A stretch of 64,000 bases of DNA. Source: Bradyrhizobium australiense (GTDB taxonomy: Bacteria > Pseudomonadota > Alphaproteobacteria > Rhizobiales > Xanthobacteraceae). The notes under the pieces are model-generated. The model did no database searches. It saw nothing but the letters and a program-made list of their open reading frames with translations, and was not told the DNA's origin. The translations under genes were made by a program, and so were the position numbers. Where the stretch lies: positions 950,922 to 1,014,921 of the forward strand of contig NZ_JAAVLX010000003.1 of NCBI RefSeq assembly GCF_013114825.1. The letters run 5' to 3'. Positions 52,461 through 61,781 of the stretch are shown here, piece by piece. Position 1 is the first letter of the stretch. Every line of letters begins with the position of its first letter.

Positions 52461-53554
52461 TTGGCTGCCATGAAGTCGCGCAAGGCATCGACGACGAGGC
52501 GGTTGGCCTCCTCGGTGCCGATGGTCATACGCAGCGCATGCGGCAGGCCGTAATTCTTGAGCGCCCGCAGCACCAGGCCGCGTTTGGTCAGGAACGCGTC
52601 CGCATCCGCCGAGGTCTTGCCCTTCTCGGTCGGGAAGTGAATCAGAACGAAATTGGCGACGCTCGGCGTCACCTTCAGCCCAACCTTGCCGATCTCTTGG
52701 GTCAGCCAGTTACGCCACTGTTCTGTGAACGCCTTCGACTTCTGGACATGCGCGGTGTCCTCGATTGCGGCCACCGCCGCCAGCATCGCCGGCGTCGAGA
52801 CGTTGAAGGGACCGCGGATCCGGTTGACGGCGTCGACGATGTGGGCCGGGCCAAACATCCAGCCGATCCGCAACGCCGCCAGTCCGTGAATCTTGGAGAA
52901 GGTGTGCGTCATCACCGTGTTTTCGGTGGTCGCCACCAGCTCGAGGCCGAGCTCGTAATCGTTGCGCGACACGTAGTCGGAGTACGCAGCGTCCAGCACC
53001 AGCAGCACATGTGGCGGCAATCCGGCGCGCAGCCGCTTGACCTCATCGAACGGCACGTAGGTGCCGGTCGGGTTGTTCGGGTTGGCGAGCCAGATCAGTT
53101 TCGTGCGCGGCGTTACCCGCGCGAGAATGGCGTCGACATCAGCGGTAAAATTGGTCTCGGGCGCGACGACGTTCTTGGCGCCGTTTGCCATCGTCGCGAT
53201 CGGATAGACTAGGAAGCCATGCGTGGTCGAAATCGCCTCATCGCCCTGGCTGAGATAGGTGTGCGCCAAAAGATTGAGGATCTCGTCCGAGCCGGCGCCA
53301 CAGATGATGCGGTTGGGATCGAGCCCGTAGGCGCGGCCGATCGCTTCGCGCAGCACCCGCGAGGTCCCTTCCGGATAGTCCTCCAGATGCGCCGCCGCGT
53401 CCTTGTAGACTTCGATTGCCCTCGGCGACGGCCCGAACGGGGTCTCGTTGGCCGACAGTTTGAACACCTTGCGGCCCGGCTCCGGCACCGGCGTCTTGCC
53501 GGGCGTGTAGGGCGCAATGTCGAGAATGCCGGGATTCGGCACGGGGCGGTTCAT
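52457..53554 (-). CDS. hisC: Histidinol-phosphate aminotransferase
   Basis: From the ATG at 53554, behind GGAG, the product is 365 residues. It shows the class I/II aminotransferase pattern: [53 protein letters not shown] and the PLP Lys in [19 protein letters not shown]. In this operon it probably also transaminates aromatic acids in Tyr/Phe synthesis. It lies between the chorismate mutase and the prephenate dehydrogenase genes. Confidence 0.94.
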   Translation of the reverse strand: MNRPVPNPGILDIAPYTPGKTPVPEPGRKVFKLSANETPFGPSPRAIEVYKDAAAHLEDYPEGTSRVLREAIGRAYGLDPNRIICGAGSDEILNLLAHTYLSQGDEAISTTHGFLVYPIATMANGAKNVVAPETNFTADVDAILARVTPRTKLIWLANPNNPTGTYVPFDEVKRLRAGLPPHVLLVLDAAYSDYVSRNDYELGLELVATTENTVMTHTFSKIHGLAALRIGWMFGPAHIVDAVNRIRGPFNVSTPAMLAAVAAIEDTAHVQKSKAFTEQWRNWLTQEIGKVGLKVTPSVANFVLIHFPTEKGKTSADADAFLTKRGLVLRALKNYGLPHALRMTIGTEEANRLVVDALRDFMAAK

Positions 53555-53581
53555 CTTCAACTCCGGAATTTCGGGCGGCGC

Positions 53582-54460
53582 CTAAGGCTTCGCCGACCCG
53601 TTCGGGGGCACCGTATAGCGTGTTGCGTGGCTGCCGACGAGAGCCGACGAGCGCACCGAGGCGCCGGCCCGGATCAGGGCGGTCTTGATTTTTTCAAAGC
53701 CGGTACCGGCATCCGACACCAGAAGCGCCGCGCCGTCGAAAGCGGTATCGGGCACGGCGACGATTTCGGCGAGCGGCGCCAGGGCGCGGGCGATATCGGC
53801 ATTCCAGCCGGCGACGCGCACGCTCCACATCTGCACCTCCGTCACCATGGCATCGTCGGCGACGCGCGAGATCACGAACACCGGCAGCGCGGCCGGATGA
53901 TCGGCGCGTTCGAGGAACGGCAGCCGGGCAATTATTTTTGGCGCGCCTTCGGTTTCCAGCGCACTCCACCACGGCGTACGGCTAGAGACCGCCGAGACCA
54001 GCGCCAGATCGCCCTTCGATTTCGCCACCGCTTCCACCGCGGCCTGCGCGCTGAAATGGCCGACATAGGGCACCACAAAGCCGAAATGAAACCGCGCCGA
54101 ATCCCGCATCGCGGGCTCGCCGACCGAGACATCCGCATGCACCGAGAACGGCGCCTGGACGTAAGTGAAGGTCGAGATGATGACGCGCCAGATGCTCTCG
54201 ATGGTATCGAGCGGCAGGATGCCGCGATGGCGCTCGACCAGGCCGCGCATCATGCTGGCCTCGCGCGCGGGCCGGAACGCCGAGCCCACTTCCTGGGTCT
54301 GCTTCACCTGGATCAGCCGATCGATGATGTCGCCGCGCGCCATCAGGAGGCGATGGACCTGCTCGTCGATCGCGTCGATCTCCTTGCGCAATTCCTGCAG
54401 CGAGGGCGGAGCCGGGGGAGCCTTGGACATCTCAGAGTTGGACATCTCAGAGTTGGGCAT
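53582..54460 (-). CDS. Chorismate mutase (AroQ class) with long C-terminal region
   Basis: From the ATG at 54460 the product is 292 residues. The first 100 are an AroQ-type mutase helix bundle (LQELRKEIDAIDEQVHRLLM, ARGDIIDRLIQVKQTQ, FRPAREASMMRGLVERHRG). The remaining 190 residues are a conserved alphaproteobacterial extension (FGFVVPYVGHFSAQAAVEAV, VQMWSVRVAGWNADIARALA) of unknown role, possibly ACT-like. A 15-base tandem repeat at the start makes three in-frame ATGs (PNSEMSNSEMSK), so the initiating one is uncertain. Confidence 0.9.
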   Translation of the reverse strand: MPNSEMSNSEMSKAPPAPPSLQELRKEIDAIDEQVHRLLMARGDIIDRLIQVKQTQEVGSAFRPAREASMMRGLVERHRGILPLDTIESIWRVIISTFTYVQAPFSVHADVSVGEPAMRDSARFHFGFVVPYVGHFSAQAAVEAVAKSKGDLALVSAVSSRTPWWSALETEGAPKIIARLPFLERADHPAALPVFVISRVADDAMVTEVQMWSVRVAGWNADIARALAPLAEIVAVPDTAFDGAALLVSDAGTGFEKIKTALIRAGASVRSSALVGSHATRYTVPPNGSAKP

Positions 54461-54631
54461 GTCAAAACCTTCAGCGCCGGATCGGTCTGAAATCACCACC
54501 CGGCAAGGGCATTGATTAGAAAAGACGGCCGCCGAAAGCAAAGAGAAACGTCAGACCCGCCATCGTCCCTGCAGGGTTAACCTTGCGGCTGCCTTGACGA
54601 GGGACCTGCTTCGGACTAGCTTTGTTCCATT

Positions 54632-54694
54632 CCGTGGTCATTTGAGCCGGCCGGCTTGCAGCCACGTTAAACAACTCGCTAAACAGGCCGGGGA
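54632..54694 (+). promoter_or_regulatory. SAM-II riboswitch aptamer upstream of metX
   Basis: The sequence has the SAM-II consensus in order: CCGTGG (P1 strand), TCATTTGAGCCGGCC, TTGCAGCCACG (P1 return strand), TTAAACAA and GCTAAACAGGCCGG. P1 forms from CGTGG/CCACG. The pseudoknot P2 can form between CCGGCC at 54647-54652 and GGCCGG at 54686-54691. It is the known control element of methionine genes in alphaproteobacteria and lies 92 bases before the metX ATG. Confidence 0.9.
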
Positions 54695-54704
54695 CAGATT
54701 TGAT

Positions 54705-54738
54705 CCCGGCCGGACCTTTCGTTCAGGCCGGGTTTTTT
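54705..54738 (+). terminator. Intrinsic terminator in the metX leader
   Basis: CCCGGCC (54705-54711) pairs with GGCCGGG (54726-54732), followed by TTTTTT (54733-54738). The same CCCGGCC can pair instead with GGCCGGGG at 54686-54693, which belongs to P2 of the aptamer. Confidence 0.8.
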
Positions 54739-54785
54739 GCGGCCGATTTCTGTCTGTAAGGACCTCCGCGAGGAGGAAGGTCGGG

Positions 54786-55988
54786 ATGACACAATTGCAG
54801 TCGGTACCCAGTCCGTCGATTCACAGCGAGGATCGCGCCCACGAGGCTGATCATCCGACTTCGCCGGTGGCAAAGTTCGGCATCGAGCAGCCCTTGAAAC
54901 TCGATTGCGGCATCGATCTCGCGCCATTCCAGATCGCGTACCAGACCTATGGCGATTTGAACGCCGATCGCTCCAATGCGATCCTGATCTGCCACGCACT
55001 GACGCTGGATCAGCATGTCGCCAACGTGCATCCTCTCACCGGCAAGGCCGGCTGGTGGGAAATCATGGTCGGTCCCGGCCGTCCGCTCGACACCGACAAA
55101 TATTTCATCATCTGTTCGAACGTGATCGGCGGTTGCATGGGATCGACCGGTCCGGCCTCGACCAATCCGGCGACCGGCAAGGCGTGGGGGCTGGATTTTC
55201 CGATCATCACCATCCCCGACATGGTCCGCGCGCAGGCGATGTTGCTCGATCGGCTGGGCATCGAAACGTTGTTGTGCGTCATCGGCGGCTCGATGGGCGG
55301 CATGCAGGTGCTGCAATGGACGGCCGCCTATCCAGAGCGGGTGTTTTCCGCGCTGCCGGTCGCGTGCAGTACACGCCATTCGGCGCAAAACATCGCGTTT
55401 CACGAACTTGGCCGGCAGGCCGTGATGGCCGATCCGGACTGGCATCACGGGCGCTATTTCGAACGCAGCACGCATCCGCACCGCGGACTGGCGGTCGCGC
55501 GGATGGCAGGGCACATCACCTATCTCTCCGACGCCGCGCTGCATCGCAAGTTCGGGCGGCGGATGCAGGACCGCGAGCTGCCGACGTTTTCGTTCGATGC
55601 GGATTTCCAGGTCGAAAGCTATCTGCGCTATCAGGGCTCGTCCTTTGTCGAGCGCTTCGACGCCAACAGCTATCTTTATCTGACACGCGCGATGGATTAT
55701 TTCGATATCGCCGCCGACCACGACGGCGTGCTGGCTGAAGCATTTCGCGGCATCAAGACCCGCTTCTGCGTGGTGTCGTTCACCTCCGACTGGCTGTTTC
55801 CGACCTCGGAATCGCGGGCGCTGGTGCATGCACTGAACGCTTCCAGTGCGCGGGTGTCGTTTGCCGAGATCGAGACCGACCGCGGCCACGACGCCTTCCT
55901 GCTCGACGTGCCCGAGTTCTTCGACATTTCTCGCGCCTTCCTGGAATCCGCAGGCAAGGCGCGTGGCCTCGACGGTGCAGGTGGCTGA
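54786..55988 (+). CDS. metX: Homoserine O-acetyltransferase (MetX)
   Basis: From the ATG at 54786, behind GAGGAGGAAGG, the product is 400 residues. It has the alpha/beta fold with nucleophile Ser in [19 protein letters not shown], Asp in SFTSDWLFP and His in [28 protein letters not shown] is also conserved. It makes O-acetyl- or O-succinylhomoserine for methionine synthesis. The frame is open upstream into the riboswitch, which rules out that start. It is cotranscribed with metW. Confidence 0.95.
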   Translation: MTQLQSVPSPSIHSEDRAHEADHPTSPVAKFGIEQPLKLDCGIDLAPFQIAYQTYGDLNADRSNAILICHALTLDQHVANVHPLTGKAGWWEIMVGPGRPLDTDKYFIICSNVIGGCMGSTGPASTNPATGKAWGLDFPIITIPDMVRAQAMLLDRLGIETLLCVIGGSMGGMQVLQWTAAYPERVFSALPVACSTRHSAQNIAFHELGRQAVMADPDWHHGRYFERSTHPHRGLAVARMAGHITYLSDAALHRKFGRRMQDRELPTFSFDADFQVESYLRYQGSSFVERFDANSYLYLTRAMDYFDIAADHDGVLAEAFRGIKTRFCVVSFTSDWLFPTSESRALVHALNASSARVSFAEIETDRGHDAFLLDVPEFFDISRAFLESAGKARGLDGAGG

Positions 55989-55989
55989 T

Positions 55990-56658
55990 ATGGCCGTTCA
56001 GGAACAAGTATTGCCGCTCGGCGGCATAGCGCCCGATCGCACCGGCAAGTATCGCACCGACCATCTCCTCGTGGCCGAAATGATTCCGGCCGGCTCAAAA
56101 GTGCTCGACGTCGGCTGCGGCGATGGCGAACTGCTGCAACTCCTGGAGAGCCGCGGCATCGATGGCCGCGGCATCGAATTGTCGCGCGAGGGCGTCAACC
56201 GCTGCGTCGCCAAGGGCCTCGCGGTGGTGCAGGGCGACGCCGACACCGACCTCGTTAACTATCCGGACGATGCTTTCGATTATGTCATCCTGTCGCAGAC
56301 GCTGCAGGCGACGCGACAACCGAAGCCGGTCCTGGAAAACCTGCTGCGCATCGGCCGGCGCGCAATCGTGTCGTTCCCGAATTTCGGCTTCTGGAAGATG
56401 CGGCTGCAATTGCTCGTCGGCGGCCACATGCCGCGCACGGAGAACCTCCCGGCGACCTGGTACGACACGCCAAATATCCATTTCTGCACGATCAAGGACT
56501 TCGTGCAGCTCTGCGACGAGATCAATGTCAAGATGGAGCGCGCGGTGGCGCTCGACCTCTACGGCCGCCCGGTGCCGCTGAACCTGCCCTGGTGGGTCTG
56601 GAACATGTTCGGCGAGCAGGGCGTGTTTTTGCTGAGCAGGGGTGAGAAGGGGAGGTAG
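55990..56658 (+). CDS. metW: Methionine biosynthesis protein MetW
   Basis: The ATG at 55990 lies one base past the metX stop and gives 222 residues. It is a class I methyltransferase-like protein with the SAM motif VLDVGCGDGELLQLLES and the MetW-specific end NLPWWVWNMFGEQGVFLLSR. MetW forms a complex with MetX in relatives and is needed for its activity. The upstream in-frame extension is shadow of metX. Confidence 0.94.
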   Translation: MAVQEQVLPLGGIAPDRTGKYRTDHLLVAEMIPAGSKVLDVGCGDGELLQLLESRGIDGRGIELSREGVNRCVAKGLAVVQGDADTDLVNYPDDAFDYVILSQTLQATRQPKPVLENLLRIGRRAIVSFPNFGFWKMRLQLLVGGHMPRTENLPATWYDTPNIHFCTIKDFVQLCDEINVKMERAVALDLYGRPVPLNLPWWVWNMFGEQGVFLLSRGEKGR

Positions 56659-56681
56659 AGAAAGCGTGCCGCAACGGCGGT

Positions 56682-56842
56682 CCACTCCCTCTCCCGCCTG
56701 CGGGGGGAGGGCCGGGGTGCGGGTGCTTCCGCATAACCTGCGCGTCGAGTGGATAGACCTTCCCCCACCCGCCGCGCTCTAACGAGCGCGTCGACCTAAG
56801 AGCGAGCTTCGCTCGTCTCGACCCCGAAAGCGGGAGAGGTGC
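56682..56842. repeat. Dispersed inverted repeat (CCCTCTCCC...GGGAGAGG element)
   Basis: It runs from CACTCCCTCTCCCGCCTGCG and GGGGGAGGGCCGGGGTGCGG to GACCCCGAAAGCGGGAGAGG. An internal inverted pair (GAGCGAGCTTCGCTC) adds a hairpin. The element type is frequent downstream of genes in this group. Confidence 0.7.
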
Positions 56843-56859
56843 ACTGCCGTTGCGGCGCG

Positions 56860-57726
56860 TTATCCGGCCACCATCGACCTCGGATCCCGCACCGGCCATC
56901 GGCCGGCTTCCACCAGCGCGATGAACCGCTCGACCATTTCGTTGAACAGTGCCGGCTCTTCCAGATTGAGCACGTGGCCCGACTTCGGAAAGAACGAAAG
57001 CCCCGCCGCCGGCAGATGCTGCTTCAGGAACAGGCTCGGCCCGACGCAATTGTCGTCCTCGTCGCCGCACAGGATCAGCGCCGGCGTCGGCACGCGTCGG
57101 ATCGCATCCGTCATGGTGTAGATCGAGGGCCGCTTGCCTTGAAAGCTTCGCATGGTATTGGCCGAGCCCCTGGCGTCGTGCCGCGCCAGCGCGGCGTAGA
57201 AATCGGCGTGGCCGCGCGGGTCCTTCAGCAAAAATGGAATCCGGCTCGGCGCCTCGCGCGTCACCTTGGCGACTTCAACCGATCCGATCGTTTCATACTG
57301 CTCGGCATTGGCGACGCATTGCGCGCGGAAGGCGTCGAGATGTTCGAGTGACGAGCCAGCGCCGATGGCGGCGAGGGTCATCGACAGCGCGCGATCCGGC
57401 GCGTTGAGGCCGACTTGCAGCGAGGAATAGGAGCCCATCGACAGACCGACGAAATGCGCTTTGGCGATGCTGAGGTGGTCGAGCACGGCGAGCGCGTCGG
57501 TGTAGAAATATTCGTAAGTGTAGACGCCAGCCGAGGGCGGCACGTCGCTTGGCGTATAGCCGCGCCCCGAATAGGCGATGCAGCGGTGGCCGCGCGAGAA
57601 GTAGCGCATCTGCGGCTCCCAATTGGTGTGGTCGGCCGCGAACTCGTGCAGGAAGATGATCGGCGTCCCGCTTCCCGCCTCTTCGAAGTAGAGACGGACG
57701 TTGTCCTTGGCGGCGGCGTAAGGCAT
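56860..57726 (-). CDS. Alpha/beta fold hydrolase
   Basis: The 288-residue protein has the oxyanion region IIFLHEFAADHTNWEP, nucleophile Ser in FVGLSMGSYSSLQVGL, Asp in ILCGDEDDNC and His in PKSGHVLNLEEP. The fold suits esterases, dienelactone hydrolases or 3-oxoadipate enol-lactonase-like enzymes; the substrate is not clear. The ATG follows AGAGGA. No operon partner. Confidence 0.9.
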   Translation of the reverse strand: MPYAAAKDNVRLYFEEAGSGTPIIFLHEFAADHTNWEPQMRYFSRGHRCIAYSGRGYTPSDVPPSAGVYTYEYFYTDALAVLDHLSIAKAHFVGLSMGSYSSLQVGLNAPDRALSMTLAAIGAGSSLEHLDAFRAQCVANAEQYETIGSVEVAKVTREAPSRIPFLLKDPRGHADFYAALARHDARGSANTMRSFQGKRPSIYTMTDAIRRVPTPALILCGDEDDNCVGPSLFLKQHLPAAGLSFFPKSGHVLNLEEPALFNEMVERFIALVEAGRWPVRDPRSMVAG

Positions 57727-57928
57727 TTCGTTTCCTCTCGATTTTCTTGCTTTTGCGCAACATCATTACGCGATCATCGCTGAAAATTGCAGTTAATTCT
57801 CTGGGCTGCAATGCGGCGAAACGGATTCATTTTCGCCGCGGAATCATCGCGGAATCAGCCCGAAATTGTTTCCGTGCCGCCACATGAAATCTTCCTCTCG
57901 TCACATCCCGCAACGCAAAACGCCGCCC

Positions 57929-57950
57929 GCGTTCGTTCGTAGACGAACGC
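57929..57950. other. Short perfect hairpin in the leader of the CHAP-like gene
   Basis: GCGTTCGT and ACGAACGC form an 8-bp stem with the loop TCGTAG. It lies 34 bases before the ATG at 57984 and could affect the 5' end of the transcript. Confidence 0.45.
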
Positions 57951-57983
57951 AAGGGGAAGTGGAGTAGGTACAGAGGTTCAAGT

Positions 57984-58805
57984 ATGCGTCAGTTGTTTGT
58001 GTTTCGCCGGTCGCTTCGTTTCGTTGCGCTGGCACTGTGTTCGGCTTCCATCTTCGTATTTGTCTCTCCGGCTTCAGCAAGACCACATCACGGCGCAGGG
58101 CGACACGCTCGCGCTTATTACGCCGGTCATCACGTCAAGCATTATGCATATCGCCACCATCGCCATTCAGCCCGGATGTCGCGCTGGGAGCGCAGGGCTG
58201 CACAAATGCAGGCCGGCGACACCAATCCGAGCTTCATGGAAAGCACGTCCAACACAGCGGCAGCGCGCGCCGATCGAGCCGGCCGTCGTGCCCGGCTCCG
58301 GCACGCCGCGCATGAATCGCGCTGGGAGCGCGCGGTCACGCAGATGCACGCGCGCGGTCTTGCCGACGCCAACGCAAGCGTCACGCCGGGAGCGGGCTTC
58401 GAATCCAATTCAACGGTAACGCCAACCGGCGGCGCGATGGCCTCCAGCTACACTTCATCGAATGTCGTCGCCGAAGCGCGGAAATATCTCGGCGGCAATC
58501 CCACGGGACGCGGCAGCCTGTGGTGCGCGCGCTTCATGAACATGGTGCTGCAGCATTCCGGCTATCGCGGCACCGGTTCCGACATGGCGAGCTCGTTCGC
58601 AAAATACGGCCAGCGCATTTCCGGCCCGCAGGTCGGCGCGATTGCGGTAATGTCGCGCGGCCGCCGGGGCGGCCATGTCGGCATCATCACCGGCGTCGAC
58701 GCCAAGGGCAATCCGATCATGATCTCGGGCAACAACGGCAACCGCGTCCGCGAAGCCCCGGTCTCGCGCGGCCGGATCTACGCCTACGTCATGCCGACGA
58801 GCTGA
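57984..58805 (+). CDS. Secreted TIGR02594 family protein (CHAP/NlpC-like)
   Basis: The 273-residue product has a signal peptide (FVALALCSASIFVFVSPASA) and a basic, His-rich linker (ARAYYAGHHVKHYAYRHHRH). Two repeats SRWERRAAQMQA and SRWERAVTQMHA follow. The C-terminal 110 residues match TIGR02594: VAEARKYLGGNPTGRGSLWC, with the catalytic-type Cys, and GGHVGIITGVDAKGNPIMIS with the His. It is likely a peptidoglycan amidase or peptidase, not proven. Confidence 0.9.
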   Translation: MRQLFVFRRSLRFVALALCSASIFVFVSPASARPHHGAGRHARAYYAGHHVKHYAYRHHRHSARMSRWERRAAQMQAGDTNPSFMESTSNTAAARADRAGRRARLRHAAHESRWERAVTQMHARGLADANASVTPGAGFESNSTVTPTGGAMASSYTSSNVVAEARKYLGGNPTGRGSLWCARFMNMVLQHSGYRGTGSDMASSFAKYGQRISGPQVGAIAVMSRGRRGGHVGIITGVDAKGNPIMISGNNGNRVREAPVSRGRIYAYVMPTS

Positions 58806-58884
58806 TCCACGTCGTTGCGAGTCATCGGGTCGCGTAAATGCGCGCCCGATGAGGGCTCCACCAGCGCTAAGCCGTTCGGATCAT

Positions 58885-59664
58885 TCAGTCAGTCCTGGAT
58901 TGACCGTTCGGCGATGATTCATCGCCGACGAGGTGCAGCGCGAACGGTTTAGGCGCGGACCCATATCCGCTGTCGGCTGGGGCCAATATCCTTCGCCTTG
59001 TCCGCTTTGCTCGCGGCATAGCTTCGCTCTCGGAGGAACGAAACAGTACGTAGTCGCGACGAAACAGCCAGCACGAAATCTGAAAGATGCCGTGGGTGAT
59101 GAACAATGCGGCGAGCACATCGATCGAATAGTGATAGTGGCCGAGCAGCACGATTGAACCGAAGAAGCAGGTCAGCGTGAGGTAGAATATCCGACATTGC
59201 GGGATGTGCCAGAAGGCAAGCGCTGCGAGAAGCGGCAGGCCGGTGTGGCCGGAAAAGAACAGGTCGCTGCCGTAGAAGATGGAGTTGAAGAACGGTGCCG
59301 GCTGCTGCGGATCGATCGGCGATGGCGCCACGTGGGTGAGGGCTACGAACACGGAGCGGACCAACAGGAACAGCGCTGCGGTTTTCAGTGCGAATGGCAG
59401 CCGGTTCGGCCGCCAGGCCAGCAGTCCTGCGGTGATCACGAACGCTGTGAACGTCCCGTAAATGAACAGAAAACGCACGTTGAACGGCCCGACGCGGCTC
59501 AGCACGAAGTCGGTGACATAGTTGCTGGCGTGAACGGTCGCGTAGGTGACGGCAGCGTAGATAGCAATGGAGCTGGCGGCGAGGAAAAATGCGCCTTCGG
59601 ATAGCGAGCGCAAATACGCACGATTGCCCAACAGCGTTCGGTAGAGCCGTATGGTGTCTTCCAT
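58885..59664 (-). CDS. PAP2-type phosphatase-related membrane protein
   Basis: The 259-residue protein has about six membrane helices and the PAP2_C/sphingomyelin synthase-like motifs FFSGHTGLPLLAALAFW and VLLGHYHYSIDVLAALFI, which give the His-His-Asp triad. The first PAP2 motif (KxxxxxxRP) is missing, as in that branch. It may exchange or remove a lipid headgroup or phosphate. The ATG follows GGAGGG. Confidence 0.85.
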   Translation of the reverse strand: MEDTIRLYRTLLGNRAYLRSLSEGAFFLAASSIAIYAAVTYATVHASNYVTDFVLSRVGPFNVRFLFIYGTFTAFVITAGLLAWRPNRLPFALKTAALFLLVRSVFVALTHVAPSPIDPQQPAPFFNSIFYGSDLFFSGHTGLPLLAALAFWHIPQCRIFYLTLTCFFGSIVLLGHYHYSIDVLAALFITHGIFQISCWLFRRDYVLFRSSESEAMPRAKRTRRRILAPADSGYGSAPKPFALHLVGDESSPNGQSRTD

Positions 59665-59941
59665 TGCGACTATCCCTCCGTTCGCAAATGTGTAATGCAG
59701 GGCGCGGCAGCGGCGTATGAACTACGCCACATCTCGGAAATGTGGCGCTTGTTGCGTGGAATTAAATCGGCGCTGCGTATCCCTTTGCCGCACTGGCCTC
59801 TCAGTTTTGTGAAGATGTTTCGTGGGGACACTCCGGGACGAAACAGCAGGACCGCCCAACGAAGTCGTTTTCTCAGTATGACGAAGACACCCTGAAACAA
59901 ACTAGTGGTTTGATGGCTCTCCCCAAACAACCGGAGGCTAT
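59665..59941. other. Intergenic region with a hairpin
   Basis: CGCCACAT at about 59723-59730 is followed six bases later by ATGTGGCG, a perfect 8-bp stem. Nothing coding is recognised. It probably holds the promoter of the small membrane protein gene to the right. Confidence 0.45.
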
Positions 59942-60097
59942 ATGAGCCTCCCTGGGACGAGGTTCAGGCTCACGAGAGATTTGCCTGAGGCGGAAGGTGT
60001 CATCATGCGCGAAGATTTTGCTTCATCCAGTTTTCTGGCTGTTATCGTCGTAAGTTTGATTGTTATTTGTACTGGCCTTCTCGCGCTTGGAATCTGA
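59942..60097 (+). CDS. Small single-helix membrane protein, 51 residues
   Basis: The product reads SLPGTRFRLTRDLPEAEGVI, then MREDFASSSFLAVIVVSLIV and ICTGLLALGI. One hydrophobic helix covers the last 22 residues. A GGAGG site lies seven bases before the ATG. No family recognised. An internal in-frame ATG at 60005 would give a 30-residue version without that site. Confidence 0.6.
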   Translation: MSLPGTRFRLTRDLPEAEGVIMREDFASSSFLAVIVVSLIVICTGLLALGI

Positions 60098-60526
60098 AAA
60101 TCCAGTCCAAGGCGGCCATGCGTCTCGCGGCTGGATCTCCGCCTACGTTTTGCCGACGAGTTGAAGCGGGCTCAAATCGTAAGGTGGGCAAAGGCGCGCA
60201 AGCGCCGTGCCCACATCAATGGTTTGCGTGCAAAGCAAAGGTGGGCACGTCGTGCATCCCGACCTCGCAATCGACGTTGTGGCGATTGCGCCGGTATGCC
60301 GCATTAGCACTTGCTACTTCATAAGCTGCTCATGGCGAGGAGCGCCAACGGGTCCGCGCGTAGCGCGGCCCGATGACAGGCTCCGCCCGTCTCCCGACGA
60401 TGCTTCGCATCGCCGGAGAACCATGAGGCCCGTCTGTGGTTACATCCTTCGAGACGCCCGCTCCGGGGGCTCCTCAGGGATGAGGGTTTGAGCAGTTGTG
60501 ACGCAATAGAATTAGAATGTTGCTAC
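60098..60526. repeat. Repeat-rich intergenic stretch (families B and E)
   Basis: At 60179-60252 GTAAGGTGGGCAAAGGCGCG is followed by CGCCGTGCCCAC, an inverted element. At 60328-60488 a family B element carries CATGGCGAGGAGCG, CCATGAGGCCC and CATCCTTCGAGACGCCCGCT. No gene is supported here. Confidence 0.65.
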
Positions 60527-60985
60527 CTAGGCGGTTCGTGCCGAAGCGGATTTGCCGCGAAGGCCCCAAAGTATCAGCGCAAATGCAACGATCCCGGTTG
60601 GGGCGGCCGGATACATGACGGCTTGGATCACTGCTTCCTGAAAGTCGCTGCCGCGCGCTCCCTGCGCTGCTATTGGAATGATCGTGCCGCCCGCGCCCCA
60701 CAGGGCGGCAAGAACAGATCCGGCAATCGTCGCAAGAGCCGAATAGACAAGGAACCAGAATGCGATTTTTGCTGCTGTAGTTCCGCACCGGAGCATCGGC
60801 CACATGAGTCCCACTGCCAGGAACAAGACTCCGGTAAAACCACTCAGAGTATAGACCGAGCGGCCGAGATTGGGCACCGCAAACGCAGGAATAGCGAAGC
60901 CCTCAAATGAAGTGAAGAGAAATAGCGCAATGCCGAGTTGCAACAGACGACGTCCCTGGCGTGATAGCAGTTCTGACGGGCCCAT
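60527..60985 (-). CDS. Four-helix membrane protein, (hydroxyamino)benzene mutase-like
   Basis: From the ATG at 60985, behind AAGGAG, the product is 152 residues. Four membrane helices are visible (LLQLGIALFLFTSFEGFAIP, TLSGFTGVLFLAVGLMWPML, KIAFWFLVYSALATIAGSVL, PTGIVAFALILWGLRG). VPNLGRSVYTLSGFTGVLFL recalls the text NPRMGL...GVMNGLFL of hydroxylaminobenzene mutases such as HabA. The resemblance is partial, so activity is open. The longer frame to 61081 is not supported by a ribosome binding site. Confidence 0.7.
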   Translation of the reverse strand: MGPSELLSRQGRRLLQLGIALFLFTSFEGFAIPAFAVPNLGRSVYTLSGFTGVLFLAVGLMWPMLRCGTTAAKIAFWFLVYSALATIAGSVLAALWGAGGTIIPIAAQGARGSDFQEAVIQAVMYPAAPTGIVAFALILWGLRGKSASARTA

Positions 60986-61455
60986 GACACGCTCCTTGTT
61001 TTTGCGCCACGCAATAGTTGGCAGGACCGAAGCAAGCCCGGCAGCGTTGATCGCTGCGACGCCAGAGATGGCCATGAACATGCTTACGCCGCGCCGTATT
61101 GTGGCCCCTTCGCCCCGTATCAGCCGCGAAAATCGAGGACCGTCGGCTCGACGACGGCGGGCAGAAAGTTGTCATTCGTCATCAGGAGCTTTCAGGCGTT
61201 ACGCCCAGCAAGCGTAGCCCGGGTGAGCGCAGGGACCGCGCCGCGAGAATGCCGGCGCGTTGCGGTTCGTGCCGCTTGTTGGGGTCGACGGCGTTTGCCT
61301 AAACTGCCCCAGTTCCCGCAGGCGGCAACCTGCGTACACTTTTTACATAACCCCCGGTGCCATTTAGGCGTAGGCTGTCTCCCATCACCGCTCTGTCTTT
61401 GGCTTCCATCGGTGACTGAGAGTGTTGTGCTCCCGCCGGACAAGGGAGGGCCTAA
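60986..61455. other. Intergenic stretch with a repeat scrap
   Basis: No gene recognised. The text GCGTTACGCCCAGCAAGCGT followed by AGCCCGGGTGAGCGCAGGGA at about 61196-61237 is shared with 63478-63510 and marks a dispersed element. Confidence 0.5.
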
Positions 61456-61692
61456 ATGCCCGACGCGCAACTCACCAACAAGCTGTCGCTTCGTCACACC
61501 GTGCGATTCCGCTGTCCAATGTGTCGAGCCGACATGGAGGTGTTACGTGTCGTATCGGGAAGGCCCGGCTTCGAGCAGCGGACCTTACGATGCGGGAAAT
61601 GCGGGCTGATCCAGGAAGTGCAGGCGGCTGCGGATCCGATTAACACCGAAGGGCTGGCGCGGCTGGGCAGTTCGCTGAGGCCGCCCCAATAA
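61456..61692 (+). CDS. Small protein with a zinc-ribbon-like CxxC pair
   Basis: The 78-residue protein carries RFRCPMCRADMEVLRV and TLRCGKCGLIQEV, two CxxC knuckles 25 residues apart, which would bind one zinc. It is a recurring but uncharacterised small protein in Bradyrhizobium. The ATG is preceded by GGGAGGG. It may bind nucleic acid or protein. Confidence 0.72.
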   Translation: MPDAQLTNKLSLRHTVRFRCPMCRADMEVLRVVSGRPGFEQRTLRCGKCGLIQEVQAAADPINTEGLARLGSSLRPPQ

Positions 61693-61781
61693 AGGCGCCC
61701 GATCTGATACGGTCGATTTATCTCGCTATTGGCGACGATTGGGCGCAGCGTTCGCGGGGCTGTCAAACAAGGAGGCCGGTC

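Noticed and set aside
54594..54785. Upstream extension of the metX frame
   Set aside because: It covers the SAM-II riboswitch and terminator, which are untranslated leader.
60067..60324. 85-codon plus-strand frame
   Set aside because: It starts inside the small membrane protein gene and runs into palindromic repeats; no ribosome binding site.
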